Positions 8,336 to 16,374 of a stretch of DNA of 64,000 bases are shown here, piece after piece. The position numbers were made by a program, and so were the translations under genes. The stretch comes from CAJGBR01 sp045637425 (GTDB taxonomy: Bacteria > Bacteroidota > Bacteroidia > Bacteroidales > Rikenellaceae). Position 1 is the first letter of the stretch. Every line of letters starts with the position of its first letter. Below the pieces are notes generated by a model that was given only the letters and a program-made list of their open reading frames with translations, was not told the DNA's origin and searched no databases. The stretch is taken from NCBI GenBank assembly GCA_045637425.1, contig JAZTZL010000006.1, positions 1 through 64,000 of the forward strand, in the 5' to 3' direction.

Positions 8336-9892
8336 TTATTTAGTAACTCTTTCCAACCATTTAACCATACCCATCATAACGCCCATAGAGATGAGACAAA
8401 CTACGAGGAATACGGTCCAGCATTGCCAGATAGGCCAAGCGTTGTACATCAACGGGCCGATCCACAACAACAAGTTACCAATTGCAGTTGCACCCAACCA
8501 CAAACCTTGGCACAAGCCCAACAAGTGTTTCGGAGCAACCTTAGATACGAATGACAAACCAAGCGGAGAGATGAACAACTCAGCAACAGTCAAGAAGAAG
8601 TAAACTGCGATGAGTACCCACCAGTGAGCCTTAGCTGCCATTTGTTCAGCGATAGGTTGAGCTTTGAATACGTCTGCTGAAGGATAACCTTTCAGGTAAG
8701 AGAAGATAGCCAAGAACAAGAATGCCAAACCTGCGATGAACATACCGATAGCGATCTTCTTAGGAGTAGAAATTTCTTTACCACGGCGAGTAAATGCACC
8801 GAAGATAGCCATAATAATCGGAGTCAAAACAATCACGAAGAATGGGTTGATAGCTTGCCATACTTCAGGAGCAACAGTTGAAGAGTCAACGAAGTCGCGA
8901 GCGAAGAATGACAGAGACATACCGTTCTGGTGGAATGAGAACCAGAAGAAGATAACGATACCCAAAACTGCAAACAAAGCAACCATACGTTGTTTGATTT
9001 CAGCAGCCATAGCAGCCTTTTCTTCAGCAGTATAAGAAACAGCTTCTTGTTTTGTCTTTTTGCCCGGAGTTGGGAAAATCTTCTGTGAGAACAAGAAGAT
9101 AACCAATGAAATCATCATTGCAGCAACAGAAGCGATGAATGAGTAGTGGATACCTTCGTTGAAGATTTGCAAGTATTTTTGGCAAGAAGCAACCATATCT
9201 GCGATGTTACCACCTGCTGCAGCCATCATTGAATTCAAGTTTGCCATAGCTTGTTCGCTCATAGCAGCTGAGTTGTTGATGAATTCGTGACAGAGAGCAG
9301 GAAGAGATGCGTTGTACACCATACCGTTAGTGTTCAACCACCATTCGCGCAGCAACGGAGCAACGAACGGAGCAATCAAACCACCTACGTTGATGAAAAC
9401 GTAGAAAATTTGGAAACCAGAGTCACGTTTGCTACGAGCGATTTTCAGCGCTTCTTCGCCTTGCTTAGCAGCTTCTGCTTCGAAGTTGTCGTACATTTGA
9501 CCAACGATAGCTTGCAAGTTACCTTTGAACAAACCGTTACCGAAAGCGATCAAGAACAAAGCGACGCAAGTCAATGCCAACAACCATTGTGTATTTTCAG
9601 CAGTTGCCAAAATCGGGATAGACAATACGATGTATCCCAACGCCATAATAATTAAACCTGTTTTGATGGTGCCTTTGTAGTTCTGAGTACGGTCAGCGAT
9701 AATACCACCGACCAAACTGAGAATGTAGATACCAGCATAGAAGAATGAGTAGATAGTTCCACTAAGTTCTTCGTTCAAGCCGAATTTAGAACAAAGGAAC
9801 AACACCAGCACAGCATTCATAATATAGTAGCCAAAACGCTCGCCCATATTACTTAACGCTGCTGCTAACAGACCTTTAGGGTGATTTTTCAT
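8336..9892 (-). CDS. POT/PTR2-family proton-dependent oligopeptide transporter
   Basis: A 518-aa integral inner-membrane protein of the major facilitator superfamily with at least twelve hydrophobic segments. Family marks include the N-terminal NMGERFGYYIM segment, equivalent to the ExxER-FxYY motif. They also include the TM2-3 loop GGIIADRTQNYKGTI and the late HLLGLCQGLWLGATAIGN segment. It probably imports di- and tripeptides with protons. The first Glu of the ExxER motif is Asn here, a residue used in proton coupling in studied relatives. It is monocistronic, with a good terminator and a -7 element at 9992-9999. Codon use is like that of highly expressed neighbours such as pepD. Confidence 0.9.
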   Translation of the reverse strand: MKNHPKGLLAAALSNMGERFGYYIMNAVLVLFLCSKFGLNEELSGTIYSFFYAGIYILSLVGGIIADRTQNYKGTIKTGLIIMALGYIVLSIPILATAENTQWLLALTCVALFLIAFGNGLFKGNLQAIVGQMYDNFEAEAAKQGEEALKIARSKRDSGFQIFYVFINVGGLIAPFVAPLLREWWLNTNGMVYNASLPALCHEFINNSAAMSEQAMANLNSMMAAAGGNIADMVASCQKYLQIFNEGIHYSFIASVAAMMISLVIFLFSQKIFPTPGKKTKQEAVSYTAEEKAAMAAEIKQRMVALFAVLGIVIFFWFSFHQNGMSLSFFARDFVDSSTVAPEVWQAINPFFVIVLTPIIMAIFGAFTRRGKEISTPKKIAIGMFIAGLAFLFLAIFSYLKGYPSADVFKAQPIAEQMAAKAHWWVLIAVYFFLTVAELFISPLGLSFVSKVAPKHLLGLCQGLWLGATAIGNLLLWIGPLMYNAWPIWQCWTVFLVVCLISMGVMMGMVKWLERVTK

Positions 9893-9991
9893 CTTGTTTG
9901 TTTTTTAAGTTAATAAATTGTTTATTTTAAATTGTTTGTTCTCAATCTATTACCGCTAACCGCTGCAAAATAAGGCGCGATTGCTAATTTG

Positions 9992-9999
9992 CAAAGATA
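9992..9999 (-). promoter_or_regulatory. -7 promoter element for the peptide transporter
   Basis: Minus-strand TATCTTTG is a perfect TAnnTTTG element about 100 bases upstream of the transporter ATG. No clear -33 TTTG is found at the normal distance. Confidence 0.45.
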
Positions 10000-10082
10000 G
10001 AACTTTTTTTCAATTTGAAACATTTTTTAGGAAAAATTCATTCTGTTGGACGAATTTTTGCAGTAGCGCTTCGGATTGAAAA

Positions 10083-12071
10083 ATGGATTTTGAGTTGGCT
10101 GTTAGACTGAAAATATTTGAGCAGGATAGATGGCTCGAGCGTTATGGTCGGCAGATTGAGTGGCGTTATGAGTGCTACAACCGACTGCGTGCGGGCGTAG
10201 ATGACCGATTACATCAGAAAATGGGGTTTGTTTACGATTTGAAACATCGGGGCTGGTGGTTTCGTGAGTGGCTACCCGAGGCGTTCGGGGTATGGATTTT
10301 CGGCGACTTTAACGATTGGAATCGCGGGCAGTTGCCGCTGTACAAAGGCGAGAACGGAGTCTGGGAAATCTTTCTTTCGGATTTGACTTTTGGCAATCGG
10401 ATAGGACATCTGACTCGCTACAAGTTGTTTGTGCAGGGTGCAAACGGCACTCGCGACCGACTCTCGGCGTGGAGTCGATATGTTACGCAGAACTGCGAGA
10501 ATAAGGATTTCTGCGCTCGGATATGGCAGCCTGCAGTGCAGTTCGATTGGGGCGATGACCATAAATTCCGAGTCGATCGCTCGCAGGGACTATTTATATA
10601 TGAGGCTCACCCAGGGATTGCTACCGAGGAGGAGCGTGTGGGGAGTTGGGCGGAATTCGCTGAAAAGGTATTGCCTCGGATAAAGAGTGCGGGGTATAAC
10701 GTGCTGCAACTTATGGCCGTAGCCGAACATCCTTATTACGGCAGTTTCGGCTATCACGTCTCAAATTTTTTTGCTCCATCATCGAGATTCGGCACTCCCG
10801 ACGATTTGAAGATGCTGGTGCGGCAGGCGCATAAACTGAAGATTGCAGTAGTGATGGATCTTGTGCATTCACATTTCGTGGCAAATCTGAATGAGGGACT
10901 CAACGAACTTGACGGGTCGGATCATCAATACTCGCTTGCTGGTACAGCAGGTGATCACCCATATTGGGGTTCGAAATTGTTTGATTACTCGAAGTTCGAG
11001 GTGGTGAATTTTTTGTTGTCGAATATTCGCTATTGGATTGAGGAGTTTCATTTTGACGGATTCAGATTTGATGGCGTAACCTCAATGCTCTATCGACATC
11101 ACGGATATACCGAGTTTGATAATACGGATAAATACTTTGATGAAGACGTGGATTATTCGTCTCAGGCATATCTTGCTGTAGCAAATGATTTGATTCATCG
11201 TCTGCGTCCAGATGCGATAACCATAGCCGAAGACGTTAGTGGAATGCCTGGAATGACTATCCGATCGGAAGATGGCGGATTGGGTTTTGATTACCGATTG
11301 GGAATGTCTTTGCCTGACTATTGGATAAAATGGGTTGAAGGTGGTGCTGTGCCCGATGTCGCGAGAATGTGGAACGTAGCCAACGACCGATTGGATTACG
11401 TTCCTACGATAGCCTATGTCGAGTCGCACGACCAAGCCATTGTAGGTGATAAAACCATATCGTTTCGGTTAATGGATAGTTCAATGTACACCTCGATGAG
11501 TCGCCGTACGCATAATGCCGTAGTCGAACGAGGCGTAGCATTGCACAAGATGATTCGTCTATATACTTCTGCCGCCTGTGGAGAGGCATACCTTAATTTT
11601 ATGGGTAACGAGTTTGGTCACCCCGAGTGGATAGATTTTCCGCGCGAAGAGAATTGCTATTCCTATCACTATGCACGACGTCAGTGGTCATTAGCGGATA
11701 ATCCATTTTTGAAGTATGGCTATTTGCGCGAGTTTGACCGAGATATGATTGCGTTATTAAAATATGGTAAGGTGCAGATTTCCGGGAGAGCAGTGTTGCG
11801 AGCAAGTGAGCCGAGTGTCGGAGTGCAAGCTTTTAGTCGGAATGGCTATCTGTTTCTGTTTAATTGGTCGGAACAGAGTGTTGAGAACTATAGTATAAAT
11901 GTAGAGCAAGAGGGTGTTTATCAAATGGTGCTGACTACGGAAGATGTGCGTTACGGAGGTGATGGGGCAGATGATGTGGCGAGGCTTTATACACATAAAA
12001 AAGATAGACAGCCATACATCTGTTTGACTGTCTATCCTCGTAGAGCACTCGTATTTAGGCGAGAATCTTAG
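10083..12071 (+). CDS. glgB: 1,4-alpha-glucan (glycogen) branching enzyme, GH13 family
   Basis: Cleaves alpha-1,4 glucan chains and rejoins them by alpha-1,6 bonds in glycogen. The 662-aa protein has an N-terminal helical segment and CBM48-like domain (WLPEAFGVWIFGDFNDW near residue 65). The catalytic barrel shows HSHFVAN, GFRFDGVTSM (nucleophile Asp about 330), AEDVSGMP (acid/base Glu about 383) and ESHDQ (Asp about 450). FMGNEFGHPEWIDFPR and the C-terminal beta domain resemble the eukaryote-type (GH13_8) enzyme rather than E. coli GlgB, and this form is common in Bacteroidetes. No other glycogen gene is adjacent. Its stop overlaps the convergent repressor gene by four bases. Confidence 0.93.
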   Translation: MDFELAVRLKIFEQDRWLERYGRQIEWRYECYNRLRAGVDDRLHQKMGFVYDLKHRGWWFREWLPEAFGVWIFGDFNDWNRGQLPLYKGENGVWEIFLSDLTFGNRIGHLTRYKLFVQGANGTRDRLSAWSRYVTQNCENKDFCARIWQPAVQFDWGDDHKFRVDRSQGLFIYEAHPGIATEEERVGSWAEFAEKVLPRIKSAGYNVLQLMAVAEHPYYGSFGYHVSNFFAPSSRFGTPDDLKMLVRQAHKLKIAVVMDLVHSHFVANLNEGLNELDGSDHQYSLAGTAGDHPYWGSKLFDYSKFEVVNFLLSNIRYWIEEFHFDGFRFDGVTSMLYRHHGYTEFDNTDKYFDEDVDYSSQAYLAVANDLIHRLRPDAITIAEDVSGMPGMTIRSEDGGLGFDYRLGMSLPDYWIKWVEGGAVPDVARMWNVANDRLDYVPTIAYVESHDQAIVGDKTISFRLMDSSMYTSMSRRTHNAVVERGVALHKMIRLYTSAACGEAYLNFMGNEFGHPEWIDFPREENCYSYHYARRQWSLADNPFLKYGYLREFDRDMIALLKYGKVQISGRAVLRASEPSVGVQAFSRNGYLFLFNWSEQSVENYSINVEQEGVYQMVLTTEDVRYGGDGADDVARLYTHKKDRQPYICLTVYPRRALVFRRES

Positions 12072-12706
12072 AATGATAGTGTCGTCATTACGCACTTTAC
12101 TGCGAATATATTTTCGATATTATCTTTTCGAATGGTAAATTCGTCGAATGCCTCTTTGTTTTCGGGTACGAGTTTTAGCATTTCGGGATTATTTTCCAGC
12201 GTGCGGATATATCGAATGCAGGTCATATCGCCAGTGGAAATAAGGTAGCACTTGCCCGGAACGATGTTGTCGATATCACATTTTTTCAGTAATATGGTAG
12301 CACCCTGCGGAATGAGCGGGGCCATTGAATTGCCGACAACATAAGTTGCAAAGTCGCAATCATCAAACTGTTGAACAGAGAGATGGTGTATGTGTTTTGT
12401 ATTAAGTTTCAGTGGTGTAGTCGAAAAAATGTCATTCGGATAAAATGGAATACTGCTTTGGGAAGACTCGCTTTGTTGTATTTGGGTAAACATTTCATTA
12501 CTGCGAGACAATAGCCAGTCGATGTTTATCTCGGGATAGATGTTTGTTATACAAGTAGCCAGCGAGCGACTGATTCCGTTACTGCCGCGTTTTATTCGGT
12601 AGAGGTTTTCCGAGCGTTTGAGTCCGATGTGTATTGCAAACGAGTGAATGGATAGTCCACTCCAGTTTATGACCTTTTCAAGTCTGTCCCAAGATTCAGT
12701 TGTCAT
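12068..12706 (-). CDS. S24/LexA-like transcriptional repressor with HTH domain
   Basis: A 212-aa two-domain protein. An N-terminal helix-turn-helix (about residues 5-60, SWDRLEKVINWSGLSIHSFA, then ENLYRIKRG) is followed by a C-terminal S24 domain. The nucleophile motif VVGNSMAPLIPQGATILL is present. The general-base Lys, normally in a VKR motif, aligns with Arg in TCIRYIRT. This suggests a repressor that may bind inducer or oligomerise but does not self-cleave. The ATG at 12706 was preferred to an upstream TTG. Similar proteins in Bacteroidales are often phage-like or stress-related regulators; no prophage genes adjoin it. A -7 element TACATTTG lies at 12731-12738. Confidence 0.83.
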   Translation of the reverse strand: MTTESWDRLEKVINWSGLSIHSFAIHIGLKRSENLYRIKRGSNGISRSLATCITNIYPEINIDWLLSRSNEMFTQIQQSESSQSSIPFYPNDIFSTTPLKLNTKHIHHLSVQQFDDCDFATYVVGNSMAPLIPQGATILLKKCDIDNIVPGKCYLISTGDMTCIRYIRTLENNPEMLKLVPENKEAFDEFTIRKDNIENIFAVKCVMTTLSF

Positions 12707-12730
12707 TTTAGTATATTGTAATTTGTGACG

Positions 12731-12738
12731 CAAATGTA
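12731..12738 (-). promoter_or_regulatory. -7 promoter element for the S24 repressor
   Basis: Minus-strand TACATTTG matches TAnnTTTG 25 bases upstream of the repressor ATG. No good -33 match is present at the standard spacing. Confidence 0.45.
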
Positions 12739-12853
12739 GTAAAATTTTATCTAATTAAACGATTATTTGTGTATAATATTGTAATAAAATGGACTAAATG
12801 TGCTATGTGGATTAGTACGGAATATATTTTAGTTCAGTTGCGTGAGTCAAATA

Positions 12854-12885
12854 TTTGGATAAATGGTAAAAAAATATGAACTTTG
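12854..12885 (+). promoter_or_regulatory. promoter of tRNA-Arg
   Basis: TTTG (12854-12857), 20 bases, then GAACTTTG (12878-12885), which deviates from TAnnTTTG only in the first two bases. The start site would lie about 12 bases before the tRNA. Confidence 0.55.
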
Positions 12886-12903
12886 CAGCGTACTATTGCT
12901 GAT

Positions 12904-12975
12904 GGCCTCTTAGTTTAATGGATAGAATGACAGATTCCGGTTCTGTTGGTATGGGTTCGATTCCCGTAGAGGTCA
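12904..12975 (+). tRNA. tRNA-Arg (anticodon CCG)
   Basis: The 72-base cloverleaf has acceptor stem GGCCTCT / AGAGGTC with one G-U pair and a D arm GTTT / GAAT with wobbles. The anticodon stem ACAGA / TCTGT encloses loop TTCCGGT, so the anticodon is CCG, reading CGG (Arg). The T arm is ATGGG-TTCGATT-CCCGT. The discriminator is A, and the CCA end is not encoded. It stands alone in the accessory interval. Confidence 0.93.
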
Positions 12976-13117
12976 CAAAATATTGATTAATAGACTTTTA
13001 ATTGGTATTCTGATTTGCGAAAAATTGTAGGGTGGGAGGTTGAGTTCGAAGAGTTTGTGTTGAATGTTGCGCTACACCATTGTAGTCGCAATGATAAATG
13101 GTTAATGAAAAAGTGAA
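12976..13117 (+). other. intergenic stretch with hairpin, candidate small RNA
   Basis: No open frame or known gene is seen. A hairpin TTGCGCTAC / GTAG(T)CGCAA lies at 13067-13091, and the stretch ends in the strong terminator at 13118-13152. It could be a trailing part of the tRNA transcript or a separate small RNA. CTGATTTG near 13010 resembles a weak -7 element. Confidence 0.3.
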
Positions 13118-13152
13118 TCTGTCGGGATCGTGAATCTCGATAGATTTTTTTT
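13118..13152 (+). terminator. intrinsic terminator downstream of tRNA-Arg
   Basis: An 11-bp stem TCTGTCGGGAT / ATCTCGATAGA (two G-U pairs) with loop CGTGA, then eight T. No protein gene ends nearby, so it must end the tRNA transcript or a small RNA. Confidence 0.8.
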
Positions 13153-13245
13153 AGAGATAATTTGGGATTCTTGAAATTAATTTATAAATATTGTAACCTC
13201 ATTGTATCATATTTCAACGCCAATTATCTTCGTATTCTTTACAGA

Positions 13246-13277
13246 TTTGGATTATTTCACGAAAATTTCTAAATTGC
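13246..13277 (+). promoter_or_regulatory. probable promoter of the secreted Ig-like protein gene
   Basis: TTTG (13246-13249), a 20-base spacer, and TAAATTGC (13270-13277), a -7 element short of one T. The spacing is exactly right. The ATG is 18 bases downstream. Confidence 0.4.
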
Positions 13278-13295
13278 ACGGCAAATTGTTGTACT

Positions 13296-14324
13296 ATGAG
13301 AATTGCTTTAACCATATTATTTCTGATTGTGTCAATTGTCTCGAATGCATCAATCAGTGATGAACTGAATTTTTTTGATGACTGTAGTAGGCAGAGTCAA
13401 AAAAAATCTGACCGAAAGAATAGTCGAAAAAAACAACAAATATCCGAGGAGGGGGTAGGGGAACAATATGAAAATTTGAATCTCGTACGTGCCGATGGAG
13501 AAAAAGATTTCTATCGCATTGCATTGGATAAAAAGATTGTACGTTTGGGTGAAGAGTTTAACATTAAGGTTGTATTTGATAAACCGTTTGATAATGTTAT
13601 GATTTATAGACAAGTGCCACCCAAGTTGATTGGCTCTACGAATAGTAGGGATATTGCAAAAAAAGAATTAATCGTAACTCATAAGGCAGATTCTCTATCA
13701 ACATACGTTATTTACATTTCCCGAAAAGGTTCAACTATAACGTATTATCGCAGCCTTATCGTAGTAAGCGATGAAATGTATGACGAAGTAAAAAAACAGG
13801 AGGCAGAGGTTATATCAACGGGAGACAAGGGAATGTTGGCTCGATTTTATAGTAATCTATCGATGCACCTCTCATCAGAACAGAGTTCTGCGCAGATGGG
13901 TAATACATTTGAATACCTCTCAATAGAAGGCAAAGGTGGCAGTATTGCTGAATACAAGATGCTTAGCGACCGCACGATTATAGCTTCGGGAGATTCGGTA
14001 CGCCTGAAGATTGTGTTTGACCCCAAAGTCGTGAGCGGAGTCGAGGTTGAGGGCGTAGGCGAAACTACAGCAGAAGATGTTGCACAAGGTAAATTTGAGG
14101 TGAAGATGGCACCCGAAAAGACCTCGGTTTATAATGTGTATATTTTTAAGAAAGATGGCACATACGTTCCGATGTGTGGACGTGTGATTGTAGTAGCACC
14201 CGACGAGTATGAGGCGGCGCAGAAACAAGAGCGCATTCTGAAACTGAGTTCTAAGCGAGATGAGTTATATCTATATTATGATAGGCTTGCTGGCGGTTCG
14301 ATTGTCGAACTGATGAAAAAATAA
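13296..14324 (+). CDS. secreted protein with two copies of an unrecognised Ig-like domain
   Basis: A 342-aa protein, not assigned to a named family. Residues 1-18 form a signal peptide (MRIALTILFLIVSIVSNA). A very basic, Lys/Ser-rich linker follows (about 31-47). Two related beta-rich units occupy about 70-165 (KIVRLGEEFNIKVVFDKP to SLIVVSDEMYDEV) and 219-307 (TIIASGDSVRLKIVFDPK to VIVVAPDEYEAAQ). The second unit and its helical tail (ELYLYYDRLAGGSIVELM) resemble the protein at 57293-57868. No lipobox, membrane anchor or catalytic motif is seen, so it is probably periplasmic or surface exposed. It sits between tRNA-Arg and a broken TRL-like gene, in an accessory interval. Confidence 0.8.
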   Translation: MRIALTILFLIVSIVSNASISDELNFFDDCSRQSQKKSDRKNSRKKQQISEEGVGEQYENLNLVRADGEKDFYRIALDKKIVRLGEEFNIKVVFDKPFDNVMIYRQVPPKLIGSTNSRDIAKKELIVTHKADSLSTYVIYISRKGSTITYYRSLIVVSDEMYDEVKKQEAEVISTGDKGMLARFYSNLSMHLSSEQSSAQMGNTFEYLSIEGKGGSIAEYKMLSDRTIIASGDSVRLKIVFDPKVVSGVEVEGVGETTAEDVAQGKFEVKMAPEKTSVYNVYIFKKDGTYVPMCGRVIVVAPDEYEAAQKQERILKLSSKRDELYLYYDRLAGGSIVELMKK

Positions 14325-14350
14325 CCACACTCTCTGACGAGAATGTGGTT
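14323..14350 (+). terminator. hairpin after the Ig-like protein gene, possible terminator
   Basis: A 12-bp stem with one mismatch, AACCACACTCTC / GAGAATGTGGTT, loop TGAC, starts at the stop codon. No U-tract follows, so termination is uncertain. It could serve both convergent units. Confidence 0.5.
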
Positions 14351-14375
14351 GTGGTTATCTCAGTCTTAACTTGAT

Positions 14376-14666
14376 TTATTCTCCGTAGACCCTTGTCTCC
14401 TGAGTCGTAATCAAACCGAAAAGAAATACCTTTGTGTATGAATCTACGTGAGAAATTTTTCTGATGTGGCCGTTTCGGGCAGCTTAGTTAATGCCGTTTT
14501 GTTGGCCGTTGCGACTCACAATTCCGCAATAAATGACACTCTTGCTCACTCCACACTTGTTGCCGAAAGGTGCATCTGTTGCAGCTACGGGACGTGAAAT
14601 TACTACGCAACTCGAGGCCAGTACGCAACAACACAAAATGACAATCGTTTTGAAAAGTTTATTCAT
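14376..14666 (-). pseudogene. TRL-like lipoprotein interrupted by an in-frame stop
   Basis: The first 60 codons encode a lipoprotein signal (MNKLFKTIVILCCCVLASSC, Cys lipobox) and the start of a TRL-like domain (PVAATDAPFGNKCGVSKSVI). A TAA at 14486-14484 stops it. The same frame continues at once with AARNGHIRKISHVDSYTKV and FLFGLITTQETRVYGE to a second TAA at 14378-14376. That second half is the normal end of this small family (NGxIxKIxxVD, then a short C-terminal strand). A single base change such as AAA to TAA would explain it. The TRL family has no firm function. A -7 element TATATTTG at 14697-14704 suggests the gene may still be transcribed. Confidence 0.75.
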
Positions 14667-14696
14667 AATTGTATGTGTATTTTAGTTAGATGGTTG

Positions 14697-14704
14697 CAAA
14701 TATA
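14697..14704 (-). promoter_or_regulatory. -7 promoter element upstream of the TRL-like gene
   Basis: Minus-strand TATATTTG matches TAnnTTTG about 30 bases before the ATG. The -33 element is not at standard spacing. Confidence 0.4.
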
Positions 14705-14740
14705 CGTTTTTTTTTACAAAGCCTCATATTTCTTGATTTA

Positions 14741-14772
14741 TTTGGAAAATTGAAAAAATGTCCGTAAATTGC
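14741..14772 (+). promoter_or_regulatory. probable promoter of pepD
   Basis: TTTG (14741-14744), 20 bases, then TAAATTGC (14765-14772). The layout and the variant -7 element are identical to those upstream of the gene at 13296. Confidence 0.45.
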
Positions 14773-14831
14773 GGAATCTAACGGAATGAAACAATTAAAC
14801 TTTTTAGATATAAAAACTTAATAGTAAGATT

Positions 14832-16292
14832 ATGAGTAAGGAAATTCAAAACCTTGAACCAAAGGCTGTTTGGGGAAAATTTTATGAAATTACCCAAATC
14901 CCGAGACCATCAAAACACGAAGAAAAAATTCGTGAATATTTGATCGATTTCGCAAAGAAAAACAATATCGAATGTATTGTGGACAAAATCGGAAACGTAA
15001 TGTATCGCAAACCGGCTACTCCGGGAATGGAAAATCGTAAAGGTCTTGTTCTTCAAGCACATATGGATATGGTGCCACAAAAGAACGGCGATAAAGTGTT
15101 CGATTTCGAAAACGATCCGATTGATGCTTATGTTGATGGCGAATGGGTAACTGCTGACGGTACTACTCTGGGCGCAGATAATGGTATGGGTCTGGCTGCT
15201 ATTTTGGCTGCATTCGAAGACAACAACTTGAAACACGGTCTGTTGGAAGCGCTCATCACAGTTGATGAAGAAACAGGTATGACTGGTGCATTCGCTTTGG
15301 AAGCTGGCGTGTTGAAAGGCGATATTCTGTTGAACCTCGACTCTGAAACTCACGGCGAACTCTACGTTGGTTGTGCAGGTGGTCTTGACCTGAACCTCAC
15401 TTTGGATTACACTGAAGAGGCTGCGCCTGCTGGTATGGCTGCTTATACATTGGCTCTCAAAGGTTTGAAGGGTGGTCACTCTGGTATGGAAATCATCTTG
15501 CAACGCGGTAACGCTAACAAGTTGATGGTTCGTTTCTTGAAGTATGCTACAAAAGAATTGGGCTTGAGAATCAGCGCTATCGACGGTGGTGGTTTGCGTA
15601 ATGCAATCCCACGTGAATCAGTTGCTACAGTATTGGTTCCGGCTGAAAACGCTGCTAAATTCGAAGCTGCAGTAGCTGAATACGAACAACTCTATTTGAG
15701 CGAACTCGCTTTGGTCGATGAAGGTTTGACTTTCAAAGCTGAAAAAGCTGAAATGCCTGCAACTGTTGTTGATGCTGAAACTCAAAAGAAAGCTCTGAAT
15801 ATGGTTTACGGTGCATTTAACGGCGTTTATCGTATGAGCGATTCAATGAAGGGTTTGGTTGAAACTTCAGTAAACTTGGCTCACTTCTGGATTGAAGATA
15901 AGCAATTCAAACTGATCGGTTTGTTGCGTAGCTCGGTCAATTCACAAAAGTATGACTTGGCTGAAATGTTGTCTTCTGTATTCGACTTGGCTGGTGCTAA
16001 ATATGTATACACAGGTGGTTACGACGGCTGGAAACCGAATATGGAATCTCCAATCCTGAAGACTATGTTGGCAAGCTACGAAGGTCTTTACGGTGTTAGA
16101 CCTGAAATTATGGCTATCCACGCTGGTTTGGAATGCGGTATTCTCGGTGGTCAATATCCTCACTGGGATATGATTTCATTTGGTCCGACTATGTGCTTCC
16201 CGCACTCTCCGGACGAAAAAGTTAATATCGAAAGCGTTGGCAAGTTCTGGAACTTCTTGCGTCACACTATCGAAAATGCTCCTGAAAAATAG
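14832..16292 (+). CDS. pepD: aminoacyl-histidine dipeptidase (M20 family)
   Basis: Cytoplasmic zinc dipeptidase that splits Xaa-His and other dipeptides. The 486-aa protein has the M20C signature: VLQAHMDMVPQK (His ligand and catalytic Asp), TLGADNGMG (bridging Asp), TVDEETGMTGA (catalytic Glu), and the late FPHSPDEKVNIESV with the last His ligand. Length is typical. Codons are strongly biased, suggesting high expression. It is monocistronic with a promoter at 14741-14772 and a terminator at 16304. With the POT transporter and dipeptidyl peptidase III it fits a peptide-scavenging lifestyle (inference). Confidence 0.95.
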   Translation: MSKEIQNLEPKAVWGKFYEITQIPRPSKHEEKIREYLIDFAKKNNIECIVDKIGNVMYRKPATPGMENRKGLVLQAHMDMVPQKNGDKVFDFENDPIDAYVDGEWVTADGTTLGADNGMGLAAILAAFEDNNLKHGLLEALITVDEETGMTGAFALEAGVLKGDILLNLDSETHGELYVGCAGGLDLNLTLDYTEEAAPAGMAAYTLALKGLKGGHSGMEIILQRGNANKLMVRFLKYATKELGLRISAIDGGGLRNAIPRESVATVLVPAENAAKFEAAVAEYEQLYLSELALVDEGLTFKAEKAEMPATVVDAETQKKALNMVYGAFNGVYRMSDSMKGLVETSVNLAHFWIEDKQFKLIGLLRSSVNSQKYDLAEMLSSVFDLAGAKYVYTGGYDGWKPNMESPILKTMLASYEGLYGVRPEIMAIHAGLECGILGGQYPHWDMISFGPTMCFPHSPDEKVNIESVGKFWNFLRHTIENAPEK

Positions 16293-16303
16293 CATAAATT
16301 AAC

Positions 16304-16339
16304 AATCGGGGTTGTGCAGCAGTGTGCAACCCCGATTTT
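16304..16339 (+). terminator. intrinsic terminator of pepD
   Basis: Perfect 11-bp stem AATCGGGGTTG / CAACCCCGATT with a 12-base loop, ending in TTTT, 12 bases past the stop. Confidence 0.85.
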
Positions 16340-16374
16340 CATATTATATTGGGTGCAACTAAAAATTTAGCCTG

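Noticed and set aside
12904..14666. tRNA-Arg as attachment site of an integrated element
   Set aside because: No integrase, direct repeat of the tRNA 3' end or phage gene was found in the adjacent interval; the recombinase at base 1-887 is 12 kb away across housekeeping genes.
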